Notes: generated by a model not told the origin, from the letters alone. Positions 32,619-42,301 are shown, numbered from the stretch's first letter. The stretch: 64,000 nucleotides of DNA from Streptomyces triticagri (GCF_003429565.1 NZ_QUAK01000239.1:1-64000); one strand, 5' to 3'. A program made the numbers and translations.

Positions 32619-34828
32619 TCCAGGGCCGGTACCGGCTGCTCGATCTGATCGGGCGCGGTGGCATGGGTGAGGTGTGGCGGGCGCGCGACGAATCGCTCGG
32701 CCGCCAGGTGGCCGTGAAGTGCCTCAAGCCGCTCGGTCCGCAGCAGGAGGCCTCGTTCACCACGGTGCTGCGCGAGCGGTTCCGCCGCGAGGCACGGGTC
32801 GCCGCCGCCCTGCAGCACCGCGGAGTCACCGTCGTGCACGACTTCGGGGAGCACGAGGGCCTGCTCTTCCTGGTGATGGAGCTGCTCGAGGGCCGCAATC
32901 TGAGCCAGCTCCTGGAGGACAACAAGCAGCACCCGCTGCCCGTCGACCGCATAGTCGACATCACCGAGCAGGTCGCCCACGCCCTCGCGTACACCCATGA
33001 ACAGGGCATCGTGCACCGCGACTTGAAGCCGGCCAACATCATGCGGCTCACCGACGGCACGGTGAAGATCTGCGACTTCGGCATAGCGCGGCTCGGCCAC
33101 GACATCGGCTTCACCTCGAAGCTCACCGGCACCGGCATCGCGATGGGCACCCCGCACTACATGTCGCCGGAGCAGATCGGCGGCAGCCAGGTCGACCACC
33201 GCAGCGACCTCTACTCGCTCGGCTGTGTGCTGTACGAGATCGCCACCGGGGTCCCGCCCTTCGACATGGAGGACGCCTGGGCGGTACTCGTCGGGCATCG
33301 CGACACCCCGCCGCAGTCGCCCCGGTCGCACCGCCCCGAACTTCCGGACTTCATGGAGCGGATCGTCCTCGACCTGCTCGCCAAGTCCCCCGACGGACGC
33401 CCCGGCGACGCCAGGGAACTGGCCCACCGGGTGGCCCGGGCCCGCTCCGGCGCGGCTGCCCCGGCACCGGCCGGCATCGCCCCGGCACCGTCCGGCCGCC
33501 GCGAACAGCGGCTGCCCTCCTGGACCCGCGGCATGACCACCGGGCGCAAGGCGGGCGCGGCCGCCGCCCGGACACCGCCGCCCGACACCTCCGCCGGACT
33601 GACCGGCGAATGGATCCCGCGGGCGCCGGGCCGGCCGGGCGCCGTGCTCTCCGAGCCCCGACGGCCCACCCCGTCACCCGAGTTGCTCGCCGTACTCACC
33701 AGCCGGCACAGCGCGGGACTCAGCCTGGGCAGGCTCGGCCGCTGGGAGGAGGCGGGCGAGGTGCACCGCGCCGTCGCCGCTGAGCGGGAGCACGCGCTCG
33801 GCCCCGACCACCCGGACACCCTCGCCAGCCGCTACGAGGTCGGATTCACGCTCAGCCGCACCGGACGCGCCGCGGACGCGCTGCGCGAATACACCAAGGT
33901 CGCCGAGGGCCGCGCCCGCACGCTCGGCGCCGAGCACGCCGACAGTCTCGCCGCGCGGCAGGAGATCGCATACGTGCTCGGCCAGCTCGGCCGCCACTTC
34001 GAGGCGCACCAGATGTACACCAATGTGCTCGCCTCGCGGGAGCGCGCCATGGGCGCCGACCACCCGGACACCCTGCGCTGCCGGCACAACCTCGCCTTCA
34101 ACCTCAGCCGCCTCGGCCGGCTCGAGGACTCGCACCGGATGGCCGTCGACGTCGCCGCGGCCCGCGCCCGGGTGCTCGGCGAGACCCATCCGGACACCCT
34201 GGTCACCCGCTACGAAGTGGCGTACGCACTCGGCCAGTTGGGCCGGTGGAACGAGGCGCTGCAGACCTATCGGGAGGTCGCCGACGCCCGTGCGCGATCC
34301 CTCGGACGCGACCATCCGGACACCCTCGCGGCCCGCTACGAGGTCGGCATCAGCCTCGGCCGGCTCGGCCGCAGCGCGGAGGCCCTCACCCTCTACCGCG
34401 AGCTCGTGGACGACCGGTCCCGGGTGCACGGCCCGGGCGACCCGGAGACGCTCCGCGCCCGGCACGGCCTCGGGGTGAACCTGGGCCGCCTCGGCCGCTG
34501 GGAAGAGGCCCTCGACGAGGCGCGCAACGTGGCCGCGATCCGCGGCCGGGTGCTCGGCCCGGAACACCCCGACACCCTGGTCAGCCGCCGCGAGGTCGCC
34601 GTCGGTCTCGGCTGGCTGGGCCGCTGGTCCGACGCCCTCGCCGAATACCGGCAGGTCGCCGCGTCCCGTGACCGGGTGCTGGGCCCGGAACACCCGGACG
34701 CCCTGGCCAGCCGCAACGACGAGGCGCACTGCCTGGAGCAGCTCGGACGCAGCGCCGAGGCGGTCGACCTGTACCGGCGGGTGGCCGCCCTGCGCCGGCA
34801 GCGCGGCAGCGGTACGCAGGCACCCTGA
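32600..34828 (+). CDS. Soluble Ser/Thr protein kinase with C-terminal TPR array
   Basis: The 742-residue protein begins with a Hanks-type kinase (residues about 10-275): glycine loop IGRGGMGEVWRA, Lys40 in VAVKCLK, catalytic loop HRDLKPANIM with Asp141, and Asp159 of DFGIARLG, all present, so it should be active. A Pro/Ala-rich linker (about 290-365) leads to one partial and eight full 42-residue tetratricopeptide units. There is no membrane helix or PASTA domain, unlike cell-wall-sensing kinases, so it is a cytosolic kinase whose partner or substrate is probably held by the TPR array. It overlaps the oxygenase gene by 19 bases. Confidence 0.92.
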   Translation: MADTRLIQGRYRLLDLIGRGGMGEVWRARDESLGRQVAVKCLKPLGPQQEASFTTVLRERFRREARVAAALQHRGVTVVHDFGEHEGLLFLVMELLEGRNLSQLLEDNKQHPLPVDRIVDITEQVAHALAYTHEQGIVHRDLKPANIMRLTDGTVKICDFGIARLGHDIGFTSKLTGTGIAMGTPHYMSPEQIGGSQVDHRSDLYSLGCVLYEIATGVPPFDMEDAWAVLVGHRDTPPQSPRSHRPELPDFMERIVLDLLAKSPDGRPGDARELAHRVARARSGAAAPAPAGIAPAPSGRREQRLPSWTRGMTTGRKAGAAAARTPPPDTSAGLTGEWIPRAPGRPGAVLSEPRRPTPSPELLAVLTSRHSAGLSLGRLGRWEEAGEVHRAVAAEREHALGPDHPDTLASRYEVGFTLSRTGRAADALREYTKVAEGRARTLGAEHADSLAARQEIAYVLGQLGRHFEAHQMYTNVLASRERAMGADHPDTLRCRHNLAFNLSRLGRLEDSHRMAVDVAAARARVLGETHPDTLVTRYEVAYALGQLGRWNEALQTYREVADARARSLGRDHPDTLAARYEVGISLGRLGRSAEALTLYRELVDDRSRVHGPGDPETLRARHGLGVNLGRLGRWEEALDEARNVAAIRGRVLGPEHPDTLVSRREVAVGLGWLGRWSDALAEYRQVAASRDRVLGPEHPDALASRNDEAHCLEQLGRSAEAVDLYRRVAALRRQRGSGTQAP
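33797..34804 (+). repeat. Eight tandem 126-base units coding 42-residue TPRs
   Basis: Units begin at codons 400, 442, 484, 526, 568, 610, 652 and 694 of the kinase gene. Each has the pattern LG-x2-HPDTL-x2-RYEVA-x2-LG-x-LGRW-x-EAL, the kinesin-light-chain style of TPR. Unit length never varies, pointing to amplification by duplication. Confidence 0.9.
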
Positions 34829-34927
34829 CCGGGTGGGCGGTCGCCGGCACCGTGCCAGGGCCGCGCGCGTACTGCGCGTCGGCCGCTCACTCCTGGCCGC
34901 GCGGTGCGGTACGTGTTACCAAGAGCC

Positions 34928-36502
34928 ATGCCTGCACCCGCACCTGCCAGCTATGACGCCGTGATCGTCGGCGGCGGTCACAACGGCCTGGTCGCCGCCG
35001 CCTATCTGGCCCGCGAGGGCCGCTCCGTGCTCGTCCTCGAACGCCTCGGCCACACCGGCGGAACGGCCGTCTCCAGCTACGCCTTCGACGGAGTGGACGC
35101 ACGGCTCTCCCGCTACTCGTACCTGGTCAGCCTGTTGCCCAAGAAGATCGTGCGGGACCTCGGGCTGACCTTCGCGGTACGCGGACGCGACGTGTCCTCG
35201 TACACCCCGGTCGTGCGCGACGGGCGGGCCACCGGACTGCTCGTCACCAAGGGGGAGCGGCGCAATCGCGAGGCGTTCGGCCGGCTCACCGGATCGGACC
35301 GCGAGTTCGAGGCCTGGCAGCGGTTCTACTCAATGACCGGCCGGGTGGCGCGGAAGGTGTTCCCGACGCTGACCGAACCGCTGCCGACCCGACAGGAACT
35401 GCGGGCGGTCGTCGACGACGAGGAGGCCTGGCGCTCGCTCTTCGAGGAGCCGCTCGGACAGGCCGTCGAGCGGTACTTCGACGACGACCTGGTGCGTGGG
35501 GTCGTCCTCACCGACGGGCTCATCGGCACCTTCGCCGGAGCGCACGACCCCTCGCTGCGGCAGAATCGCTGCTTCCTCTACCACGTGATCGGCGGTGGCT
35601 CCGGCGACTGGGACGTCCCCGTCGGCGGCATGGGCGCCCTCACCGACGCGCTCGCCGATGCCGCCCGGGACGCGGGGGCGGTGCTGGCGACGGGGTACGA
35701 GGTGGTCCGCATCGAGACCGACGGACAGCGGGCCGAGGTCACCTACCGCACCGAGGACGCCGAAGGAGCGGTCGCGGCACAGCACGTCCTGGTCAACGCC
35801 GCACCGCAGGAGCTGGCCAGGCTGCTCGGCGAACCTGAGCCGCAACCTCCGGCGGAGGGCGCCCAGTTGAAGGTCAACATGGTGCTGCGACGCCTGCCGA
35901 GGCTGCGCGACCGCGACACCGACCCCCGGTCGGCCTTCGCCGGCACCTTCCATGTGGCCGAGGGGTACGCCGAGTTGGCCGCCGCGCACGACCAGGCCGC
36001 TCGCGGCGAACTCCCCTCGGCGCCCCCGTCCGAGATCTACTGCCACACGCTGACCGACCCGTCCATCCTCGGCCCGGAACCGGCGCAGCACGGCTGGCAC
36101 ACCCTCACCCTCTTCGGGCTGCACACGCCCGCCCGGCTGTTTCCTCGCGAGGGCCACGACGCGGTGCGCGACACCCTGCTCGCCGCCACCCTCGCGCAGC
36201 TCGACGCCCATCTCGACGAACCGCTCGCGGACTGCCTGGCCACCGACGCGCAGGGCAGGCCGTGCATCGAGGCGCGCACACCCCTCGACCTGGAGCGGGA
36301 CCTGCGCCTGCCCGGCGGCAACATCTTCCACCGCGACCTCGCCTTTCCGTACGCCGAGGAGAGCACCGGCCGCTGGGGCGTGGAGACCGCGCACGCCAAC
36401 GTCCTGCTGTGCGGAGCGGGCGCGGTGCGCGGCGGCGGCGTCAGCGGGATCCCCGGGCACAATGCGGCGATGGCGGTACTCGGACGCCAGGGCCCTGCGT
36501 GA
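34928..36502 (+). CDS. FAD-dependent carotenoid desaturase/isomerase-like oxidoreductase
   Basis: The 524-residue protein starts with the dinucleotide-binding loop DAVIVGGGHNGLVAAAYLAR and GRSVLVLERLGHTGGTAVSS, and ends with the phytoene-desaturase-type GAGAVRGGGVSGIPGHNAAM motif. It resembles the CrtI/CrtISO and PYROXD2-like branch whose natural substrates are mostly unknown. No other carotenoid gene is in the window, so a carotenoid role is unproven. The ATG at 34928 fits the start of the flavin strand. Confidence 0.82.
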   Translation: MPAPAPASYDAVIVGGGHNGLVAAAYLAREGRSVLVLERLGHTGGTAVSSYAFDGVDARLSRYSYLVSLLPKKIVRDLGLTFAVRGRDVSSYTPVVRDGRATGLLVTKGERRNREAFGRLTGSDREFEAWQRFYSMTGRVARKVFPTLTEPLPTRQELRAVVDDEEAWRSLFEEPLGQAVERYFDDDLVRGVVLTDGLIGTFAGAHDPSLRQNRCFLYHVIGGGSGDWDVPVGGMGALTDALADAARDAGAVLATGYEVVRIETDGQRAEVTYRTEDAEGAVAAQHVLVNAAPQELARLLGEPEPQPPAEGAQLKVNMVLRRLPRLRDRDTDPRSAFAGTFHVAEGYAELAAAHDQAARGELPSAPPSEIYCHTLTDPSILGPEPAQHGWHTLTLFGLHTPARLFPREGHDAVRDTLLAATLAQLDAHLDEPLADCLATDAQGRPCIEARTPLDLERDLRLPGGNIFHRDLAFPYAEESTGRWGVETAHANVLLCGAGAVRGGGVSGIPGHNAAMAVLGRQGPA

Positions 36503-36623
36503 CGTCTCACCGGCGGGGCGGGAGTCCACAGCAGGATGTGAAAGGCTGGCCCGCGCTGATCCAGGTGTCGGCAGCGGCACGGGTGTCACCAGGGACACGG
36601 GTCGGGATACGGGAGGGGCGGTC

Positions 36624-37595
36624 ATGGGTGACCGGCAGGTTCGCAAGATGTTCGAGTTGATGGCGAGCGGTGAGGCCGTGGAGCTCGCCAGCCCCATGGC
36701 GTCGGTCAAGAAGCTCTCCCGGCTCGCCTTCCTGGCCGAGCAGTACGGGTACCAGTACGCGGACGTACGGCACGGCGGAGGGCCGCAGGGCAACGGCCTG
36801 AAGCTGCTGATCGTGCCCGACGGCACGCCGCAGGGGCAGCAGCGCGCGGCCCAGTCCTGGGCCCAGTACCCGCAGGCGGGCAACGGCGGGCCGCGGCCGC
36901 CCGAGGACCCCCAGGCCCTGGACGTGCTCAAGGCGCGCATCAACTTCGACCTCACCGGCAAGAACGGCGAGAAGCGCATGATGATGGGCGCGCTCGGCAT
37001 CACGGTGGGAGCCGCGATCGGCGCCCTGCGCGCCACGGGCACCGGTGTCACCTTCGTCGCGGTCGCCTGGATCGGAATGATGGCGCTGCTCGGCCTCGGC
37101 TTCGTGTGGAACCGCAAGCGCAACGCCAAGTTCGCCGCCCGCCTCGGGGCGCTCGGGTACGCGCCGGTCACCGACGAGACCGGTCGGGTGCGGTACGTGC
37201 CGCCGGGCGGATCGCTGCCCGGCCACGGCAACCCGTTCGGCGGTCTGCCGCAGCAGCCCGCGGGGCCCGCGTACGGTGCGGCTGCGCAGGGTGCTCCGGC
37301 GTACGGTGCGGTTCCGCCGGGCGGCCCGGCCTACGCCTACCCGCCGGGGGCCGCCGGGTACGGCTACCCGCAGCAGGCGCCGCCGCACGCCGCACCTCAG
37401 CCGCAGGGACACGCACAGCCGTACGGGCAGCCGCAGGCACAGCCGTACGGGCAGCCGCAGGACCCGTACGGGCAGCCTCAGCCGCAGCCCGGACCCTACG
37501 GCCAGCAGCAGCCGCAGTACGGTCAGCAGCCGTACGGTCAACCGCCCGCGCCCGGCCAGGGGCAGGGATACGGCCAGGGCCAACAGCGGTACTGA
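36624..37595 (+). CDS. Membrane protein with a long Pro-Tyr-Gly-Gln tail
   Basis: The 323-residue protein has a soluble N-terminal region of about 110 residues (KMFELMASGEAVELASPMAS), two close membrane helices (RMMMGALGITVGAAIGAL and TFVAVAWIGMMALLGLGFVW) and a C-terminal low-complexity tail of about 110 residues rich in Pro, Tyr, Gly and Gln. Such tails on actinobacterial membrane proteins tend to drive assembly or weak multivalent contacts. A GGGAGGGG ribosome site supports ATG 36624. It converges on the serine hydrolase gene with 5 bases between. No function is known. Confidence 0.72.
   Translation: MGDRQVRKMFELMASGEAVELASPMASVKKLSRLAFLAEQYGYQYADVRHGGGPQGNGLKLLIVPDGTPQGQQRAAQSWAQYPQAGNGGPRPPEDPQALDVLKARINFDLTGKNGEKRMMMGALGITVGAAIGALRATGTGVTFVAVAWIGMMALLGLGFVWNRKRNAKFAARLGALGYAPVTDETGRVRYVPPGGSLPGHGNPFGGLPQQPAGPAYGAAAQGAPAYGAVPPGGPAYAYPPGAAGYGYPQQAPPHAAPQPQGHAQPYGQPQAQPYGQPQDPYGQPQPQPGPYGQQQPQYGQQPYGQPPAPGQGQGYGQGQQRY
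37419..37542 (+). repeat. PYGQ low-complexity repeat in the membrane protein tail
   Basis: CCGTACGG(G/T)CAG-type codons for Pro-Tyr-Gly-Gln recur at least six times with variable Gln/Pro spacers, forming the most repetitive part of the tail. Confidence 0.75.
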
Positions 37596-37600
37596 CGGCG

Positions 37601-39394
37601 TCAGTTGCGGGAGGCAGTCCAGCCGGTGGCCCGGATGCGGCGAGCGTCGGCGGGCCGCGACTCGTCGAAGAGCGTGTGGGGGCCGTCCTCGATCCGCAGT
37701 CCGTCCACGTACGCGCCCCGGCCGACGTAGAGCTCGTCCGTGCGGTAGCGCCAGCGCAGCCGGACCTCGCTGCCGCCGAGTCCGCTCAGATCGGCCGTGA
37801 CCCGGTGCCAGACACGGCCCGACCAGCCGGTGGCCGAGCCGTCGGGATGGTCCTGCGCGGGCCGGCCGGGCCGACGGGTGCGGAAGGGCACCGCCCGCCA
37901 GCCGCTCCCGTCGTCCGTGGCGGCCTCCAGATGCAGCGCGTCGGACTCCGGCTCGGTGTCCCACCACAACGCGCAGCGCAGCAGGGCCCGTTCGGTGGCC
38001 GGCCGCACGCCCGGCAGCGTGAGCGTGGCGTCGGCCGATCCGGCCATCCCCGAGTACCAGGCCGTACGCCCGTGCTCCGGCGTCACCGGCACCGCCCGCG
38101 CCAGATTGTTGGCGGCGGCCACCCTGGGTGCCGACCCCGAACGCCAACTGCGCACCGGATGAACGGAGTTGCCCAGCACCACCAGGAACGAGTCGGTGGT
38201 CGGATCGAGCACCAGACAGGTACCGGTGAACCCGGTGTGCCCGGCGGTACGGGGCGTCGCCATCGCGCCCATGTACCAGTGCTGGTAGAGCTCGAAGCCC
38301 AGACCGTGCGCATCGCCGGGGAAGTCGGTGTTGAAGTCGGTGAACATCAGCTCCACCGAGTCCGCGGAGAGGATCCGGGCCCGCCCGTAGGATCCGCCGT
38401 TGAGCAGTGTGCGGCCGAGCACGGCCAGGTCCCAGGCGCAGGAGAAGACCCCGGCATGTCCGGCGACTCCGCCGAACGCGAAGGCGTTCTCGTCGTGCAC
38501 CTCACCCCAGACCAGTCCGCGCTCGAGCCCGGACCACGGCCGGCGGCAGTCCTCGGTGGCGGCGATGTGCGGCTTCCAGGAGGCCGGCGGGTTGTAGCGG
38601 GTGCGCCGCATGCCGAGCGGGGCGGTGATCTCGTCGTGCAGCAGGGTGTCGAGGCGGCGGCCGGTGATCTTCTCCAGGACCAGCTGGAGCGAGATCAGGT
38701 TGAGGTCGGAGTAGAGGTAGGTGCTGCCCGGCGGGTTGATCGGCTCCTCGTCCCAGATCAGCTGCAGTCGGCCGTCCTGCGTCGGCTCCTCGTACAGCGC
38801 GAGCCACTCGACGAAGCCCGAGGTGTGGGTGAGGAGTTGACGTATGGTCACGTCCTGTTTACCGGCTCGGCCGAAGTCCGGCAGATAGGAGGCGACCGTC
38901 GCCTCCAGCTCCAGCGCTCCGCGTTCGATCTGCTGCACGGCGAGGATCGAGGTGAAGAGCTTGGACACGGACGCCAGGTCGTACACGGTGTCCTCGGTGG
39001 TGGCGATCTGTTCGCCGGGCGGCAACTCCACTCCGGTGTCGGTGATTTCGTCGTACGCCGAGTAGCGCACCGCTTTGCCGATCGGCCGGTGCAGGGCGAC
39101 GGTCCCGCCGCGACCGGCGAGCAGCACGGCGCCGGCGTACCAGGGGTGCTCGGGGGACGGGCCGAGGAACCGCTCCGCGTCCTTGACCAGTTGGCGCAGC
39201 TGCCCGGGGAGCAGCCCGGCGCGTTCGGGGGAGCCGCGGCGCAGAGTCGGCCGGCCGGGAGAGCCGGCCGCGGCCGCCGCGGGCCCGGCCGGGAACGGCA
39301 CGAGCGCCAGAGCGCCTCCCAACGCCATTACGCCCGCGCCCAGTTGGCGACGGCTGAGTCCTCTGCCGTCCGTGTCCGCCGTGGCTCCGGTCAT
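37601..39394 (-). CDS. Tat-exported serine hydrolase, beta-lactamase/esterase family
   Basis: The 597-residue protein has a twin-arginine signal (RGLSRRQLGAGVMALGG, ending PAAAAA) and a class C beta-lactamase-like domain with nucleophile motif SVSK, the Tyr motif YSDLN and GHTGFTG in place of KTG. Family members are carboxylesterases, D-aminopeptidases or PBP-like proteins rather than true beta-lactamases. A C-terminal domain of about 150 residues (TLTLPGVRPATERALLRCAL onward) looks like a beta-sandwich. The ATG at 39394 has AGGGGG nine bases ahead; 39403 is the alternative. Substrate unknown. Confidence 0.82.
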   Translation of the reverse strand: MTGATADTDGRGLSRRQLGAGVMALGGALALVPFPAGPAAAAAGSPGRPTLRRGSPERAGLLPGQLRQLVKDAERFLGPSPEHPWYAGAVLLAGRGGTVALHRPIGKAVRYSAYDEITDTGVELPPGEQIATTEDTVYDLASVSKLFTSILAVQQIERGALELEATVASYLPDFGRAGKQDVTIRQLLTHTSGFVEWLALYEEPTQDGRLQLIWDEEPINPPGSTYLYSDLNLISLQLVLEKITGRRLDTLLHDEITAPLGMRRTRYNPPASWKPHIAATEDCRRPWSGLERGLVWGEVHDENAFAFGGVAGHAGVFSCAWDLAVLGRTLLNGGSYGRARILSADSVELMFTDFNTDFPGDAHGLGFELYQHWYMGAMATPRTAGHTGFTGTCLVLDPTTDSFLVVLGNSVHPVRSWRSGSAPRVAAANNLARAVPVTPEHGRTAWYSGMAGSADATLTLPGVRPATERALLRCALWWDTEPESDALHLEAATDDGSGWRAVPFRTRRPGRPAQDHPDGSATGWSGRVWHRVTADLSGLGGSEVRLRWRYRTDELYVGRGAYVDGLRIEDGPHTLFDESRPADARRIRATGWTASRN

Positions 39395-39545
39395 GACGAG
39401 CATCCCCCTGTCTCGCGGCATCGGTGCGTCGCTGCTGAAAGTATCTTTCGCAGTGTGGTCGAGCAGGTGAAACTTTCTTGCCGGGATGGTGCCCTGTCAA
39501 CCCTGCGGGCCCGCGCGGTGTTCATCGCGTCGGCCCTGCAAAGAA

Positions 39546-39562
39546 TCTGACGATCCATCAGA
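39546..39562. promoter_or_regulatory. TCTGAC-type palindrome upstream of the nitronate monooxygenase
   Basis: TCTGAC and ATCAGA flank GATCC, 42 bases before the ATG. The same pattern, TCTGAC-NATCN-RTCAGA followed by AA, recurs at 53847 in the sterol-module promoter, implying one shared regulator. Confidence 0.65.
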
Positions 39563-39604
39563 AAATCTCTTCCCTCGTCCGGGGGACTGCGGCATCCTGC
39601 GCCC

Positions 39605-40711
39605 ATGCAGACGGAGCTGAGCACGAGACTGGGCATCGAGCACGCGCTCTTCGGCTTCACGCCGTTCCCCGCCGTCGCCGCGGCGATCACCCGGGCCGGC
39701 GGCTTCGGGGTGCTCGGAGCGGTCCGCTACACGGCGCCCGACGAGCTGCAGCGCGACCTCGACTGGATGGAACAGCACACCGACGGCAAGCCGTACGGCC
39801 TCGATGTGGTGATGCCGGCGAAGAAGGTGGAGGGCGTCACCGAGGCGGACGTCGAGGCGATGATCCCCGAGGGGCACCGGCAGTTCGTGGCGCAGACTCT
39901 CGCCAAGCACGGGGTGCCCGAACTCGACGAGGGCGAGGCCTCCGGTTGGCGGATCACCGGCTGGATGGAGGAGGTCGCCCGCAGCCAGCTCGACGTCGCC
40001 TTCGACTACCCGATCAAACTCCTTGCCAACGCGCTCGGTTCACCACCCGCCGATGTGATCGCCCGGGCGCACGAGCACGGCGTCCTGGTCGCCGCCCTGG
40101 CCGGCAGCGCACGCCACGCGCGCAAGCATGCGGACGCGGGCATCGACATCGTGGTGGCGCAGGGCTACGAGGCCGGCGGCCACACCGGTGAGATCGCCTC
40201 CATGGTCCTGACCCCCGACGCCGTGGAGGCGGTCGCGCCGCTGCCGGTGCTCGCGGCGGGCGGGATCGGCAGCGGGGCACAGGCGGCGGCCGCGCTCGCC
40301 CTGGGCGCGCAGGGCGTGTGGACGGGATCCATCTGGCTCACCACCACGGAGGCCGATCTGCACTCGCGGGCGCTCACCGAGAAGCTGCTCGCGGCCGGCT
40401 CCGGCGACACCGTCCGCTCCCGCGCCCTCACCGGCAAGCCCGCCCGCCAGCTGCGTACTGAATGGACCGACGCCTGGGACGACCCGGCCGGCCCCGGCAC
40501 CCTGCCGATGCCCCTGCAGGGCCTGCTCGTCGCGGAGGCCGTGTCCCGTATCCAGAAGTACGAGATCGATCCGCTGCTCGGTACGCCGGTCGGCCAGATC
40601 GTCGGCCGGATGAACACCGAACGCAGCGTGCAGCAGGTCGTGGACGACCTCACCGCCGGCTTCGAGCGCGCCGTCGACCGCCTCAACCGGATCGTCGGCC
40701 GCGACCAGTAG
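39605..40711 (+). CDS. Nitronate monooxygenase family (2-nitropropane-dioxygenase-like) FMN enzyme
   Basis: The 368-residue TIM-barrel protein shows HALFGFTPFPAVAAAITRAG, RAGGFGVLGAVRY, the FMN-phosphate region VAQGYEAGGHTGEI with its catalytic-type histidine, PVLAAGGIGSGAQ and GAQGVWTGSIWL. The family includes nitronate oxidases and, in sterol-degrading actinobacteria, flavin reductases acting on ring intermediates; this copy cannot be placed further. It is followed after 39 bases by an acyl-CoA ligase on the same strand, so the true substrate may be a CoA ester. A TCTGAC-type operator precedes it. Confidence 0.83.
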   Translation: MQTELSTRLGIEHALFGFTPFPAVAAAITRAGGFGVLGAVRYTAPDELQRDLDWMEQHTDGKPYGLDVVMPAKKVEGVTEADVEAMIPEGHRQFVAQTLAKHGVPELDEGEASGWRITGWMEEVARSQLDVAFDYPIKLLANALGSPPADVIARAHEHGVLVAALAGSARHARKHADAGIDIVVAQGYEAGGHTGEIASMVLTPDAVEAVAPLPVLAAGGIGSGAQAAAALALGAQGVWTGSIWLTTTEADLHSRALTEKLLAAGSGDTVRSRALTGKPARQLRTEWTDAWDDPAGPGTLPMPLQGLLVAEAVSRIQKYEIDPLLGTPVGQIVGRMNTERSVQQVVDDLTAGFERAVDRLNRIVGRDQ

Positions 40712-40750
40712 ACGTACGCCGTGACCCGCAGACGTACAAGGAGCTCACAG

Positions 40751-42301
40751 ATGTCCCAAGCACCCAACGGATTCTGGGCGCAGGCCACCGCGGACCCGGA
40801 CCGCGACATCCTGGTCGCACCGGACGGCGAGCACTGGACGGCCGGCCGCCTGCACGGCGCGGTCAACCGCCTCGTACACGGACTGCACGCGGCCGGTCTG
40901 CGACGCGGCGACGCCTTCGCGGTGGTCCTGCCGAACGGCGTGGAGTTCTTCACCGCCTATCTCGCCGCCAGCCAGGCCGGCCTGTACCTCGTCCCCGTCA
41001 ACCACCACCTGGTGGGTCCCGAGATCGCCTGGATCGTCTCCGACTCCGGCGCCAAGGTGCTGATCACGCACGAGCGGTTCGCCGACGCGGCGCGTTCCGC
41101 GGCCGACGAAGCGGGCCTTCCGTCCGAGGCCCGGTTCGCCGTGGGCGCGGCCGAGGGCTTCCGCCCGTACGCCGAACTGCTCGACGGGCAGCCCGAGTCA
41201 CCGCCCGAGGACCGCACCCTCGGCTGGGTGATGAACTACACCTCCGGCACCACCGGCCGCCCCCGCGGCATCCGGCGCCCGCTCTCCGGCAAGGCCCCGG
41301 AGGAGAGCCACCTCGGGGGATTCCTGGGCATCTTCGGCATCCGGCCGTTCGACGACAACGTCCATCTGGTGTGCTCGCCGCTGTACCACACCGCGGTGCT
41401 CCAATTCGCGGGCGCCGCCCTGCACATCGGCCACCGCATCGTCCTGATGGACCGCTGGCAGCCGGAGAACATGCTCCGCCTCATCGCCACCCACCGGTGC
41501 ACCCACACCCACATGGTGCCGACCCAGTTCCACCGCCTCCTCGCCCTGCCCGATGAGGTCCGGGACTCCTACGACGTCTCGTCCATGCGGCATGCCATCC
41601 ACGGAGCAGCGCCCTGCCCGGAGCATGTGAAGCGCGCGATGATCGACTGGTGGGGGCACTGCGTCGAGGAGTACTACGCGGCCAGCGAGGGCGGCGGAGC
41701 CTTCGCCACCGCCGAGGACTGGCTGAAGAAGCCCGGCACCGTGGGCAAGGCCTGGCCGATCAGCGAACTCGCCGTCTTCGACGACGACGGCAACCGGCTG
41801 CCCGCGGGTGAACTCGGCACCGTCTACATGAAGATGTCCACCGGCGGCTTCAGCTACCACAAGGACGAGGCGAAGACCTCGAAGAACCGCATCGGCGACT
41901 TCTTCACGGTCGGCGACCTCGGCCTGCTCGACGAGGACGGATTCCTCTTCCTGCGGGACCGCAAGATCGACATGATCATCTCGGGCGGGGTCAACATCTA
42001 CCCGGCCGAGATCGAGTCCGCCCTGCTCACCCACCCGGCCGTCGCCGACGCGGCCGCCTTCGGCATCCCGCACGCCGACTGGGGCGAGGAGGTCAAGGCC
42101 GTGGTGGAGGCCGCGCCCGGTCACGACGCGGGTGAGGAACTGGCCGAGCACATCCTCGCCCACTGCGCCGAACGTCTCGCCGGCTACAAGTGCCCGAAGA
42201 GCGTCGACTTCGTCGAGACCATGCCGCGCGATCCCAACGGCAAGCTGTACAAGCGCCGGCTGCGCGAACCGTACTGGGAGGGCCGGGAGCGTCCCGTATG
42301 A
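40751..42301 (+). CDS. Acyl-CoA synthetase (FadD4-like AMP-forming ligase)
   Basis: The 516-residue ANL-superfamily enzyme adenylates a carboxylic acid and joins it to CoA. It has the P-loop MNYTSGTTGRPRGIRRP, the A5-type EEYYAASEGGG, A7 TVGDLGLLDEDGFLFLRDR and the hinge KIDMIISGGVNIYPAEIE, and the terminal catalytic Lys region PNGKLYKRRLREPYW. The FGIRPFDDNVHLVCSPLYHTA style matches FadD4-type actinobacterial ligases. An AAGGAG site precedes ATG 40751, and it is operonic with the nitronate monooxygenase. Chain or ring substrate unknown. Confidence 0.88.
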   Translation: MSQAPNGFWAQATADPDRDILVAPDGEHWTAGRLHGAVNRLVHGLHAAGLRRGDAFAVVLPNGVEFFTAYLAASQAGLYLVPVNHHLVGPEIAWIVSDSGAKVLITHERFADAARSAADEAGLPSEARFAVGAAEGFRPYAELLDGQPESPPEDRTLGWVMNYTSGTTGRPRGIRRPLSGKAPEESHLGGFLGIFGIRPFDDNVHLVCSPLYHTAVLQFAGAALHIGHRIVLMDRWQPENMLRLIATHRCTHTHMVPTQFHRLLALPDEVRDSYDVSSMRHAIHGAAPCPEHVKRAMIDWWGHCVEEYYAASEGGGAFATAEDWLKKPGTVGKAWPISELAVFDDDGNRLPAGELGTVYMKMSTGGFSYHKDEAKTSKNRIGDFFTVGDLGLLDEDGFLFLRDRKIDMIISGGVNIYPAEIESALLTHPAVADAAAFGIPHADWGEEVKAVVEAAPGHDAGEELAEHILAHCAERLAGYKCPKSVDFVETMPRDPNGKLYKRRLREPYWEGRERPV

